Part shown: positions 8,881 through 17,989 of the stretch, in pieces
Numbering within the stretch: position 1 is the first letter of the stretch
How the letters are laid out: each line of letters begins with the position of its first letter
Assembly: GCF_010993775.1 (NCBI RefSeq)
Contig: NZ_WOTO01000040.1
Location: 21,489 to 85,488 of the forward strand
Reading direction: 5' to 3'
Origin: Fodinicola feengrottensis
Lineage (GTDB): Bacteria > Actinomycetota > Actinomycetes > Mycobacteriales > HKI-0501
DNA length: 64,000 bases
Made by a program: the position numbers and the translations under genes
The notes under the pieces: model-generated
Seen by the model: the letters and a program-made list of their open reading frames with translations, nothing else
Databases searched by the model: none
Told to the model about the DNA's origin: nothing

Positions 8881-9603
8881 GTGATCGACCTGAACAGCGA
8901 TTTGGGCGAGGGCTTCGGAATCTGGCCGATGGGCGACGACGATGCGCTGCTGGACGTGGTGTCCAGCGCGAACGTCGCGTGCGGTTTCCACGCCGGCGAC
9001 CCGTCGGTGCTGCGCAGGGTGACCGAGCGGGCCGCCGAGCGGGGCGTGGTGATCGGAGCCCAGGTCGGCTATCGCGACCTGCCCGGTTTCGGCCGCCGGT
9101 TCATCGACGTCGACCCGGCGGAGTTGGTGAACGACGTCATTTACCAGATTGCCGCACTGGACGGTTTTGCCAGGATCGCCGGGACAAAAGTGCGCTATGT
9201 GAAACCGCATGGCGCGCTTTACAACGCCATTGTGACGCATGCTGAGCAGGCCGCGGCTGTCGTTGACGCGGTCCTGCGCTACGACCCGGAGCTGCCGGTG
9301 CTGGGTCTGCCCGGCTCCCAATGGCTGCGCCAGGCGGCGGCCGCCGGGCTGACCGCGGTCGCCGAAGCCTTCGCGGATCGCGCGTACACACCGGAAGGGA
9401 CGCTGGTGTCTCGCCGGCTCCCCGGCGCGGTGGTGCACGATCTCGACACCGTCGTCGAGCGGACCGTACGAATGGCTGTCGAAGGGACGGTGGTCGCCGT
9501 CGACGGCAGCGTCGTGGCGGTCCGGCCGCGGTCATTGTGCGTGCACGGCGACACGCCTGGCGCGGTGGAAATCGCCCGCCGGGTGAAGGCTGGGCCTGGT
9601 TGA
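8881..9603 (+). CDS. pxpA: 5-oxoprolinase subunit PxpA (LamB/YcsF family)
   Basis: Intact 240-residue LamB/YcsF protein. It has the family's opening MIDLNSDLGEGFG, then ANVACGFHAGD, GAQVGYRDLPGFGRR, YVKPHGALYN and CVHGDTPGAVEIARR. PxpA works with PxpB and PxpC to hydrolyse 5-oxoproline to glutamate using ATP; the three subunits are encoded in order here. GTG start immediately after the DUF1989 stop, consistent with translational coupling. The protein is cytoplasmic. The closest alternative would be an uncharacterised lactam-utilisation protein; gene order favours 5-oxoprolinase. Confidence 0.9.
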   Translation: MIDLNSDLGEGFGIWPMGDDDALLDVVSSANVACGFHAGDPSVLRRVTERAAERGVVIGAQVGYRDLPGFGRRFIDVDPAELVNDVIYQIAALDGFARIAGTKVRYVKPHGALYNAIVTHAEQAAAVVDAVLRYDPELPVLGLPGSQWLRQAAAAGLTAVAEAFADRAYTPEGTLVSRRLPGAVVHDLDTVVERTVRMAVEGTVVAVDGSVVAVRPRSLCVHGDTPGAVEIARRVKAGPG

Positions 9604-9638
9604 CGCGGGCGTCGAGTTGCGGCCGTTCGGGTAAAACG

Positions 9639-10247
9639 ATGTGGATCCGGCCGGCCGGTGAGCGCGCCATCCTGGTCGAGGTCGACGACCTCGACCAGGT
9701 CGCCGGGCTGCGCGCTGGCCTGGTGGCCGACCTACCGGCCGGAGCCGTCGAGGTGGTCCCGGCGGCGCGTACGGTCCTGGTCACTTTTGACCCGGACGTC
9801 ACGACTTTCGACCGGCTCAGCGCAGCCGTACGAGACGTGCCGCTGCGTATGACTGACGCGATCGCTGGCGCGTTGGTGGAAATCCCGGTTCGCTATGACG
9901 GGGAGGATCTCGACGACGTGGCGAAAGCCACCGGGCTCAGCCGGGCCGAGGTGATCGCTCGGCATCAGGGCCCGGAGTACCAGGTCGCCTTCTGTGGCTT
10001 CGCGCCAGGTTTTGGCTATCTGACGGGCATTGACCCGGCGCTGCGGCTGCCTCGCCGGTCGACTCCGCGGACCCGCGTACCGGCCGGATCGGTGGCGATC
10101 GCCGGCGAGTTCACCGGCGTCTACCCGACCGTGTCGCCGGGCGGCTGGCATCTGCTCGGACACAGCGAGCTCGCGATGTGGGACCTGGACCGGGATCCGC
10201 CGGCCGCGCTCGCACCCGGCGACCGGGTACGGTTCGTGTCGTCGTGA
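9639..10247 (+). CDS. pxpB: 5-oxoprolinase subunit PxpB (KipI / allophanate hydrolase subunit 1 family)
   Basis: Intact, 202 residues. It opens RPAGERAILVEV as in KipI-type proteins. The diagnostic CGFAPGFGYLTGIDP, PRRSTPRTRVPAGSVAIAGE and GGWHLLGHS blocks are all present. It forms the PxpBC complex that completes ATP-dependent 5-oxoproline cleavage. It starts 35 bp after pxpA. Its TGA overlaps the pxpC GTG in GTGA at 10244-10247, so the two subunits are translationally coupled in equal amounts. In Bacillus the homologue also inhibits the KinA kinase; nothing here indicates that role. Confidence 0.88.
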   Translation: MWIRPAGERAILVEVDDLDQVAGLRAGLVADLPAGAVEVVPAARTVLVTFDPDVTTFDRLSAAVRDVPLRMTDAIAGALVEIPVRYDGEDLDDVAKATGLSRAEVIARHQGPEYQVAFCGFAPGFGYLTGIDPALRLPRRSTPRTRVPAGSVAIAGEFTGVYPTVSPGGWHLLGHSELAMWDLDRDPPAALAPGDRVRFVSS

Positions 10248-11104
10248 TCGAAGTCGTACGAGCTGGGCCGCTGGCCACCGTGCAGGACCTGGGACGCCCT
10301 GGCTATCTCGCGCTCGGCGTCGGGCCCTCCGGGGCCGCCGACGTACGCAGCCTCTCCCTCGCGAACCGGTTGGTCGGCAACGCCGAGTCGGCCGCCGCGG
10401 TGGAGGCGACTTTTGGTGGCCTACGGCTGTTTTTTCGCCGCGCCGGCCACGATCGCACTGACCGGGGCCGCGGCTCCGGCGACCGTGGATGGCCGGCAGG
10501 TTTCGGTGAACAGTCCCGTGTCGGTGCCCGCCGGCGGGCTGCTGGAACTCGGTTCGCCGGCTACCGGCATGCGGACGTACGTCGCCGTACGCGGCGGCGG
10601 CATCGATGTGCCGCCCGTCCTTGGATCGCGGTCGACGGACGTGCTGTCCGGCCTCGGCCCGGCGCCGCTTGCCGCCGGGGACCGGCTCCCGGTGGGCTCC
10701 GCGATCACCGGGCCGCCGCATGTGGACCTCGCCCCGGTCGCGGCTTTTCCCGCCGAGCCCGTGCTTGCCGTGATGCCTGGGCCACGGGACGACTGGTTTT
10801 CCGCGCTGAAACCGCTCTTCAGCGGCGCGTACGAGGTCACCCCGGACAGCAATCGGGTAGGGATACGTCTGCGGGGACCGAAACTCGACCGTGCGCGGGT
10901 CGGCGAGCTGCCGTCCGAAGGCATGGTCACCGGTTCGCTGCAGGTGCCGCCGGCCGGCCAGCCGGTGCTTTTCCTGGCCGACCATCCGGTCACCGGCGGC
11001 TACCCGGTCGTCGCCGTCGTCGTGGCGGCCGACCTGCCGATGGCGGCCCAGCTCCGACCGGGCCAGCTGCTCCGATTCCGGCCGAAGGTCATCGGCGTTT
11101 GTGA
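10244..11104 (+). CDS. pxpC: 5-oxoprolinase subunit PxpC (KipA / allophanate hydrolase subunit 2 family), frameshifted
   Basis: KipA-like biotin-independent carboxylase-hydrolase partner. It opens IEVVRAGPLATVQDLGRPGY and includes GVGPSGAADVRSLSLANRLVG, YVAVRGGGIDVPPVLGSRST, MPGPRDDWF, SNRVGIRLRGP and ADHPVTGGYPV. The frame breaks near 10430 inside a T run, and probably again near 11090, because the KipA-type end LRPGQLLRFRP is not followed by an in-frame stop; I place the end at the TGA 11102-11104. Last gene of the GntR-DUF1989-pxpABC operon, convergent with and slightly overlapping the DUF885 gene. Confidence 0.82.
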   Translation: MIEVVRAGPLATVQDLGRPGYLALGVGPSGAADVRSLSLANRLVGNAESAAAVEATFGGLRLFFRRAGHDRTDRGRGSGDRGWPAGFGEQSRVGARRRAAGTRFAGYRHADVRRRTRRRHRCAARPWIAVDGRAVRPRPGAACRRGPAPGGLRDHRAAACGPRPGRGFSRRARACRDAWATGRLVFRAETALQRRVRGHPGQQSGRDTSAGTETRPCAGRRAAVRRHGHRFAAGAAGRPAGAFPGRPSGHRRLPGRRRRRGGRPADGGPAPTGPAAPIPAEGHRRL

Positions 11105-12726
11105 GGCTGGCCAGCAAAGACAGCGGGAGCGGGCCGCCGGACAGCACGGTTTCGTGGAAATCGCGGGGATCCCGGGTGCCGCGCAGGTCGGCCAGGAAAC
11201 GGTGACCGAGGTGATAGGCGACCGCCTGACCGGGATCGTCGACGGCATAGCGGACAAGCTCGGTGCGGATCTCGGTGGCGGACAGAAATCCGTTCGTACG
11301 AAGGAAGTCACCGGCTCGCGCCAGGGTCCAGCCGCGGACCGCGAGGCCGGTGTCCACGACCATCCGGGCGGCGTGGAACCGTTCGGAGCAGAGCCGGCCA
11401 TAGAGATCGAAGGGGTCCTCGTACAAACCCATTTCCACCCCGAGTCCGGCCGCGTATTCCGCCCAGCCCTCGAAATATCCGCTCAACGCGAAGGTGCGCA
11501 GCTCGCTGGCCTCCCGCCGGATCGGGTGCAGCGCGGTGCTCTCCAGTTGCCGGCCGATCTGTAAATGGTGGCCGGGCATGCCCTCGTGGTAAATCATGCT
11601 GGCGGACTGCAGCAGCGGCCGGTGCGCCAGATCTGAGCCGTTGTAGTGGTAATAGCCACATTCGTCGACGCCTGGCGGCTCGTAATAGCCGAAGGTCGAG
11701 CCGGCCTCCAGTGCGACATCGAGCCGGCGGAGCCGAAAGGGCGCAGCCGGGATCTCCCTGAACCAGCCGGACAAGCGATCGCCGAGCCGGTCGATGTGCG
11801 CCTGAAAACGCCTCTCCAGATCCGCCGGATCCGTTGCGTAGAGCCGCGGATCGCTCTGGAGCCGCTGCCTGTACGCCACTTCGTCAGTGATTCCCAGCGC
11901 GGAATGGATCCGGTCGGTCAGTCTGTCCACTTCGGACAGTCCGAGCTCGTGCACGTGGTCCGGGGTGACAGCCAGGCCAGTGTGCCCGTACAAAAGGTCG
12001 GCGTAACACTCCGCGCCACCCGGAAACTGGCCAATGCCGACACCTTCGGAACCGGTTTCGGCCGCCAGATAGGCCAGCAATCGCTCGTACGGCACCGGAA
12101 ATCGGTCCTTCGATGAGTTGGCGGACCCTATCGGTGAGCGGCGGCCGGCTGGGCCGTACGCGAGCCTCCCGAGTCGTTCCTGTCCCGGGGCAAGATCACC
12201 GGATGCGTCCGCGTGAGCGCGGATAGTGTTGGTGACGGCATCAATCGACCACGCAGGCAAGGCGATGCCCCGGTGGCTCTGGCCCTGGAGGGTGACCAGC
12301 AATTGGTCGACGACGGCCGCATAATCGTCAAGCAGGCTCAGATAACGATCGGCGTCGCTGGCGGTGTCCAGCGCGGCAGTGCCGAAAATGTCCGACCGGT
12401 AGGTGCTCAGCATGCTCGCGTTGTAGGGCGTGACGGGGAAACGGAACCAGAACCTGCTGGCCTCGGCCACCTCCTGACGAAAATGGTCGGCCAGGAAACC
12501 GGCGGTGAGCTGGTCGTCTGCTGACAGGTCCGCGGTGTCGAGGGTGCCAAGTTTTTCCAGCGCCCATTGGGCGTCCCCTACGTCCGCCTCCAGTTGGCCG
12601 GCCGGCGCCACCGCGAGGCAGCGTCTCGACCTGCTGGCCGGTGCGTGCGGCGGTGGCCGGGTCGCGCTCCAGCACCCGGGCCCAAGCCCAGTCCGCCAGC
12701 TCCCGTACGACCCGGTTCGTCTCCAT
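11089..12726 (-). CDS. DUF885-family putative metallopeptidase, frameshifted
   Basis: A protein of roughly 545 residues of the DUF885 family, typed by the zinc-peptidase-like HEGMPGHHLQ motif (HExxxHH style) and a later FEGWAEYAAGLG block in which the Glu is likely the third metal ligand. Neither substrate nor location is known; no signal peptide is visible. Coding crosses three breaks, near 12620, 12170 and 12090; between the last two the text DRVRQLIEGPISGA is in another frame. The expected stop is the TGA at 11091-11089 after LLASLTNAD, reached by one more small shift. It converges on pxpC. The start ATG has no strong Shine-Dalgarno. Confidence 0.7.
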
Positions 12727-12809
12727 CGCCGCAGTCTATTTGTTCGGTGGAGACCGAAACATCGCCGCCCTAAGGTCGATCCGAAGATCATCGAGAGAGG
12801 AAAACGACC

Positions 12810-13439
12810 ATGGTGGCCCTTTCGGCAACCTGTGCGGACGTACATCTGCGGATAGACCCGTCGATCCTTTATTTCGGCACGCCGGTGGTACTGGTGACGA
12901 CCCGCAATCGCGATGGCAGCACCAATATCGGGCCGATGTCGTCCGCGTGGGCGCTCGGCGACACGGTGGTGCTCGGCTGGTCGACGGACTCACAGACCGC
13001 GGTGAACCTGGAGCGCGAGCGGGAATGCGTGGTCAACTTGCCGTCCGCGGACCTGCACCAGGCCGTCGAAGCGCTCGCGCCGCTGACCGGCCGCGACCCG
13101 GTGCCGGCCGACAAAACGGCGAAGTTCCGCTACGAGCCGGACAAATTCGCCGCCGCCGGGTTCACCTCGCAACCGTCCGACAGGGTCGCGGTGCCGCGGA
13201 TCGCGCAATGCCAGCTGCAGCTGGAGGCGAAGGTGAGCGCGATCCACGTACCGGTTGACCCGGAGGGCGGCTTCTGGATCGTGGAAACGCATGTCGAGCG
13301 GGTGCACGCGCACCCGGACATCGTCAAAGCGGGCACCGACCACATCGACCCGGCCCGGTGGAACCCGCTGTTGTACGTCTTCCGCCACTATTTCGGGACT
13401 GGTGACGAGTTGGGACGCAGCTTCCGGGCCGAGGACTGA
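12810..13439 (+). CDS. Flavin reductase-like, FMN-binding split-barrel protein
   Basis: Intact 209-residue protein with the flavin-reductase split barrel. Near the N-terminus LYFGTPVVLVTTRNRDGSTN is followed by IGPMSSAWALGDTVVLGW, then NLERERECVVNLPSADL. Members bind FMN and reduce it with NAD(P)H, or act as reductase partners of monooxygenases; no partner gene is adjacent. GAGAGAGG lies 9 bases upstream of the ATG. It diverges from the DUF885 gene across about 83 bp. Cytoplasmic. Confidence 0.75.
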   Translation: MVALSATCADVHLRIDPSILYFGTPVVLVTTRNRDGSTNIGPMSSAWALGDTVVLGWSTDSQTAVNLERERECVVNLPSADLHQAVEALAPLTGRDPVPADKTAKFRYEPDKFAAAGFTSQPSDRVAVPRIAQCQLQLEAKVSAIHVPVDPEGGFWIVETHVERVHAHPDIVKAGTDHIDPARWNPLLYVFRHYFGTGDELGRSFRAED

Positions 13440-13566
13440 CCCAGTGTCCTGCGCCGGAGAAAGCAACGAACCTCAGACGCAGGACCCTAGGTCCCTATCG
13501 GTGGCTCTCGATCGGAGAGGAAACTGCGATCCGCGCGGCCGAAGACGGCCAGTTATGGAGGGGGAA

Positions 13567-14345
13567 ATGGTGCAAAAGACATCCTATGACCCGGGACGCC
13601 CTCGTGGGTGGACCTCGGCAGTCCGGACCCGGACGCGGCCGCCGACTTCTACTCCGACCTGTTCGGGTGGGAGATCGGCGAGGCTGGGCCACCGGAGTCC
13701 GGCGGCTACCGACTGTGCATGCTGCGGGGGATACCGGTGGCCGGGCTTGGCATCCAGGAACAGCCGGACATCGCGCCGTACTGGACCACCTATGTCTCGG
13801 TCGCGGACGTGGACTCCACTGTCAAGGAGGTCCGCGGTGCCGGCGGGCAGGTCATGGTGGAGGTCATGGACGTGATGGACGCCGGCCGGATGGCTGTCCT
13901 CGCCGACCCGTCCGGCGCGGTTTTCTGTGCGTGGCAGCCGCTGACGCACATTGGCGCCGGGTTGGTGGACGAGCCTGGCACGCTGTCCTGGAACGAGCTG
14001 CTAACCCGTGACCTGGACGGCTCGAAAGCCTTCTACGGCACGATTTTCGGGTGGACCGCGAACACCATGCAGTTGGGTGAGATGGCCTACACCGAGTGGA
14101 AGCTCGGCGGGGCGAGCATGGGCGGCATGATGGAGATGGACGCGACCTTCCCGGCCGAGGTGCCGCCGCATTGGATGGTCTACTTCGCGGTCGCCGACAC
14201 CGACGCCACGGTCGAGAAAGTCGTCGCTCTCGGTGGGCACGTGCACCAGCCGCCGATGGATATCCCGCAGGGCCGCTTCGCGCTTGTCGCGGATCCGCAA
14301 GGAGCTTTGTTCAGTGTTATTGCTTTAGCGCACGCGGCCGGCTAG
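13567..14345 (+). CDS. Two-domain VOC (glyoxalase/bleomycin-resistance-like) protein, frameshifted
   Basis: Two tandem vicinal-oxygen-chelate domains of about 120 residues each. Domain 1 opens WVDLGSPDPDAAADFYSDLF and domain 2 opens SWNELLTRDLDGSKAFYGTI. Each ends with the DPSGA/DPQGA plus Phe pattern (ADPSGAVFCAW; ADPQGALFSV). Members bind small ligands or catalyse metal-dependent isomerisation or dioxygenation; the function here is unknown. GGAGGGG at 13557-13563 precedes ATG 13567. The opening MVQKTSYDPG is followed by a break near 13595 before PSWVDLGSPD, best explained by one missing base. Confidence 0.75.
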
Positions 14346-14424
14346 GTTTCTCCCAGCCGCAGGTTTTCCTCCGCTGTCGGCCCCCCGTCAGATCCTGGAA
14401 CTCGGGGGAGTTCAGGTCGTCAAT

Positions 14425-14479
14425 GATCAAGGGCTTTTGGGGTCTTTCAATGATGCAGGACACCCAAAAGCCCTTGATC
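14425..14479. repeat. Perfect 17-bp inverted repeat
   Basis: GATCAAGGGCTTTTGGG (14425-14441) and its exact complement (14463-14479) flank 21 bases. It sits 80 bp after the glyoxalase-like gene. There is no terminal T-run, so it is either a Rho-independent terminator of the poorly T-tailed actinobacterial kind or a palindromic repeat. Confidence 0.65.
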
Positions 14480-14498
14480 TGTCTCGTATGTTGGGACA

Positions 14499-14804
14499 AT
14501 GCTCCTTGATCCGGGATTCGCCGAGGATTTCCGCTGCCTCATCGGGCAGGAAGGCCTCGCCGATCTCTCTTGCGCGCTCGTCATTCCGTACGACGAAATA
14601 CCGGACGTACGGTTTTGGCTCACCCACCCCAGTCGCGGTTTTCTGGACGAATCACGAATGTTTCCGCCAGAAAGCGAGTTCGCGCGGTATGTCGCTGACT
14701 GCTGGGACAACTCGCCAGCTTTCACGGTCAAGGAAAGTCGCTCCGACCACGTCAATGTGATCTGGGCCGCTCCGCGATCTCCGCCTGAAATCAGGTTTCG
14801 GTGA
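14499..14804 (+). CDS. Small hypothetical protein
   Basis: Open frame of 101 residues starting at an ATG 20 bp after the inverted repeat, with acidic, globular-looking composition (MLLDPGFAEDFRCLIGQE; VADCWDNSPAFTVKE). No family is recognised and there is no signal or membrane segment. The Shine-Dalgarno is weak. It overlaps the end of the convergent hydrolase by 14 bp. It could be a spurious frame; composition alone supports it. Confidence 0.4.
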   Translation: MLLDPGFAEDFRCLIGQEGLADLSCALVIPYDEIPDVRFWLTHPSRGFLDESRMFPPESEFARYVADCWDNSPAFTVKESRSDHVNVIWAAPRSPPEIRFR

Positions 14805-15686
14805 GAAAAGCGCGGATTTCAGTGAGAACTTCGTCGGGTTGTTGTTCCACCAGGAAATGGCCGGCGTCGATGGAATGGCCGCGTACGTTGGTGGCGTAGT
14901 CACGCCAAACCGTGAGCGGTTCGTACAGGGCGCCGACCGCGCCTTTGGCGCCCCACAGGACCAGCGTGGGCTGCTGCACCCTGCGGCCAGTATCGGCCTT
15001 GTCGTGCTCGAGGTCCACAGTGGCGGCGGCTCGGTAGTCTTCGCACATCGCGTGCCGTGTTTGTGGGTCGGCGAAACACCTTTCGTACTCGGCCAGGGGG
15101 CGGCAGGTGCGTACGAGTCGAGGCCACTGCCGAAGCTGCCCAACGCGCTGTGCAGGTAGTAGATCGGGTCGTTGCCGATCAGTCGCTCGGGCAGCTCGTC
15201 AGGCTGGATAAGGAAAAACCAGTGGTAGTAAACGGTCGCGAGCCGTTTGTCGGTGTGCCCGTACACATGCCGTGTCGGCACGATGTCGAGCATCGCCAGC
15301 CGCTCGACCGCCTCGGGGTGGTCCAGCGCCATCCGGTGGGTGACCCGTGCACCGCGATCGTGCCCGACCACCGCGAATCTTTGGTGCCCGAGCGTACGCA
15401 TCACTTCGACCTGGTCCGCTGCCATGGCGCGAAAACTGTAGCCAGCGTGGTCGTCGCCACCTGGCGGCGTGGACGAATCGCCGTAGCCGCGCAGATCCGG
15501 GACAACGACCGTGTGGGTGGCCGCCAGTGCGGGTGCGATCTGGTGCCACATCGCGTGCGTCTGCGGAAACCCGTGCAGCAACAGCAAAGGTGGCCCGGAG
15601 CCGCCGACGCGGACATTGATTTCGGCGCCGCTGGTGGGAATCCGCCGCTGGCCGAATCCCTCGAAGAGCTGTCCGCTATCGGTCAT
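14791..15686 (-). CDS. Alpha/beta hydrolase, haloacetate dehalogenase / epoxide hydrolase-like, frameshifted
   Basis: About 295 residues with strong resemblance to fluoroacetate/haloacetate dehalogenases. It has the oxyanion segment LLLHGFPQTHAMWH, nucleophile elbow VVGHDRGARV (Asp nucleophile), cap-region YYHWFFLIQPDELPERLI, then MCEDYRAAATVDLEHD and the C-terminal catalytic His in DAGHFLVEQQPDE. The Asp nucleophile rules out a Ser esterase and fits dehalogenase or epoxide hydrolase chemistry. The frame breaks near 15090, between DSYAPA and the MCEDYRA block. Its first 11 bases overlap the end of the upstream dehydrogenase-like gene, so the two form an operon. Confidence 0.8.
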
Positions 15687-16515
15687 CGTGCAGCCTCTCG
15701 AAGAAATCTTCCCTACTGATCCCGGGATTGTCCTTGTCCGCGGCCCAATGTTCCAGCACGATCGCGGCCGCTCGGCCAAAGTCGTCCGGCAGTCCGGCCG
15801 CTCGCATGGTCTCGGCGACCTCCAGCATCTCCGGCGCCCACCGCCACGCCCGGTCCACGATGCTCGGCAGGTCGGCCAACTCGGACAGCGCTGACGTGGT
15901 GGTCCTGGCCGCTTCCGTCATCAGGTGCTCGGTGACGCCGTACTGCGCCGCGAGGGCGTGCGCGACGGCCGCCAACGCCGAGGTCGCCTTGTTGTAGCCG
16001 GCGTACGCCATCTTCATCGCGCTCGACGCCCCGATTTCCGTTCCCAGGTCGACCGTTCCTACGTGTGAGTCGGCGAAAAGTTCGACGATGGCGGCCACAT
16101 CCGCTGGTTCGCCTGACAAATAAAGGCGGTTGCGGCGGGTCGCATTTGGCGGTGGCCCGACGATGGCGCCGTCGATCGAGCGAGCGCCCGCTTTGGCCAC
16201 CCGCTCGGCGATGGTTTTGGCTCTCTGTGGGCTGATGGCGTTCGCGTCGAGATAGATCCCCTGGAATCCGGCGCCAGCCACCTCGATGGCGACCGCCTCG
16301 GCGGCCGCGGGCGGACAGATCGACAGGACTATGTCAGCTCGCAGCGCCTCCTGCAGTGTTTCGACTGGGCTGAGGCCGGCCGCGGCGGCTCTCGCGTGGG
16401 TGGCGGGGCTCCGGCCGGCGCGGACCCAGAGGATTTCGGTGGCGTTAAGGGAGGCGATCTGCGCGACAGCGGCGCCCATCTCACCCGGATGCAGCACGGC
16501 GATCGTGGGGGTCAT
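15676..16515 (-). CDS. NAD(P)-dependent oxidoreductase, 6-phosphogluconate dehydrogenase-like (DUF1932)
   Basis: Intact, 279 residues. The N-terminal Rossmann fold TIAVLHPGEMGAAVAQ replaces the usual GxGxxG with HPGEMG as in beta-hydroxyacid dehydrogenase relatives, followed by SICPPAAAEAVA. The C-terminal helical region has EIGASSAMKMAYAGYNKATS, with the Lys in the position of the catalytic lysine, and a DUF1932-type tail. The substrate is not known. It is first in a two-gene operon with the dehalogenase-like hydrolase, hinting at joint oxidation and hydrolysis of a small acid. Confidence 0.75.
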   Translation of the reverse strand: MTPTIAVLHPGEMGAAVAQIASLNATEILWVRAGRSPATHARAAAAGLSPVETLQEALRADIVLSICPPAAAEAVAIEVAGAGFQGIYLDANAISPQRAKTIAERVAKAGARSIDGAIVGPPPNATRRNRLYLSGEPADVAAIVELFADSHVGTVDLGTEIGASSAMKMAYAGYNKATSALAAVAHALAAQYGVTEHLMTEAARTTTSALSELADLPSIVDRAWRWAPEMLEVAETMRAAGLPDDFGRAAAIVLEHWAADKDNPGISREDFFERLHDDR

Positions 16516-16553
16516 GTCGCAACGGTACGCAGTTTGGCGGCTGCGCGATCTTA

Positions 16554-16615
16554 GTCGAGTGTGGGACTTTGTGCCGCGCTCGGCGTCGAGTGTGGGGTTT
16601 TGTCCGGCACTCGAC
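16554..16615. repeat. Dispersed ~61-bp palindromic repeat, copy 1
   Basis: It begins GTCGAGTGTGGGACTTTGTG and ends GCACTCGAC, with a second internal GTCGAGTGTGGGG. A near-identical sequence lies at 58533-58593. Both are intergenic. The terminal arms (GTCGAGTG / CACTCGAC) are inverted. Confidence 0.65.
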
Positions 16616-16644
16616 GACGGACCTGTTGCCGGTGGAGCTGTTGA

Positions 16645-17835
16645 TCATGGGCAAATCGCACCAGTGAACACCGGTCGCAACCGTTCCAGCCCCTCGATTG
16701 TACGTTCGGGCGAATGAGTCGAGAAGGACAGTCGCAGGGTCGCGAGATCCGGGTCGCGTACGTAAAAAGGCGCCCCAGGAACGTAAGCCACATCGTTTTT
16801 CAGTGCGTACGGCAACAAATCGCTGCTGACGAAGCCGGAAGGCAACCGTACCCACACAAACATCCCGCCGCTGGGCCGCGTCCACTCGCTCCCGGCGGGC
16901 AAAACAGCAGGCAGAACAGTCAGCATCGCATCGCGGCGGGTCCGATAGGCCGAGCGAACGCGATCAAGATGCAGAGACAAATCAGTGTTAGCCAGGTAGT
17001 GCGCGGCGGCGGCTTGGTCGATGGTGGAGGTGTGGAGGTCGGCGGCCTGTTTGGCGACGATCAGGGCGGCGCGCAACCCGGCGGGGGCGCGGAGCAGCCC
17101 AGGCGCAGGCCCGGTGCGACGATTTTCGAGAAACTGCCCAAAAGGATCGTACGGTCGGCGGCGGCTGGGTGGGCGGCGATGGGTGGGATGGGGGCGCCGT
17201 CGTAGCGGAGTTCGGTGTACGGGTCGTCCTCGACGATCCAGACGCCGTGCTGGCCGGCGGATCGGGCGATGGCTTCCCGGCGGGCCGCGGACAGGGTGCG
17301 GCCGGTGGGGTTCTGGAAGGTCGGGACCAAGTAGAAGAGCTTGGGTTTTTCGCTCTGAATCAACGAAATTAGCTGCTCAACGTCCGGGCCGTCGGCGTCG
17401 CTGGGCACCGCGACCAGGCGGGCGCCGGCGAGCTGGAAGCACTGGATGGCGGACAGGTACGCCGGTTCCTCGACCAGGACGGTGTCGCCGGGCTCCAGTA
17501 GCGCGGTGGCCACGAGCGTGAGCGCCTGCTGCGAACCGGTGGTGACCAGCACGTCCTCCGGCGCGGTGGGGGACCGGCGCGCGGGCCGCGATGGTGGCGC
17601 GTAGGGCCGGGTTTCCCTCGCTGGGGGAGTACTGCAGGGCGCGCCGGCCGTCGGTACGCAGGACGTGCTCGAACGAGCGGGCGAGGCCGGCGACATCGAA
17701 GAGATCGGGGGCCGGCAGGCCGCCGGAGAACGAGATGACCTCGGGGCGGCTGGTCAGCGCCAACAGGTCGCGGACCGGCGAGCTTGCGACAGTGGCGAGG
17801 CGGGCGGCGGGCGAGGGCAGCGGGGCGTACGACAC
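16645..17835 (-). CDS. PLP-dependent class I/II aminotransferase (2-aminoadipate transaminase-like), frameshifted
   Basis: About 395 residues of fold-type I aminotransferase. The N-terminal RPEVISFSGGLPAPDLF is typical of the MocR/LysN-like group; then LQYSPSEGNPALRATIA, VTTGSQQALTLV, VPTFQNPTGRTLS, IVEDDPYTELRY and the PLP-lysine segment GSFSKIVAPGLRLG. No N-terminal helix-turn-helix is present, so it is an enzyme and not a MocR regulator. Breaks lie near 17575 (after RATIAARA) and 17085 (before RAALIVAKQAADLHTS). The GTG at 17835 is the assumed start; a TTG at 17842 is an alternative. It diverges from the FAD oxidoreductase gene, suggesting paired amine or amino-acid metabolism. Confidence 0.82.
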
Positions 17836-17989
17836 GACAAATCTCCACAGATCAACGGATGAGCGGGAAAGCTCAGCCGTCACGGTCGTGCCGTTCGGCT
17901 GGACACCGGGCCACGGTGGTGGCCCACCTGAGACCTTACCGCTCGTTAAGGCGGCCGTCATGCCTTTTCGGATCGTCTAGTGTCGCTAC

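Noticed and set aside
9732..12845. Continuous minus-strand open frame of over 1,000 codons
   Set aside because: Only its middle matches DUF885. The rest is antisense to pxpB and pxpC, which have clear family motifs on the plus strand.
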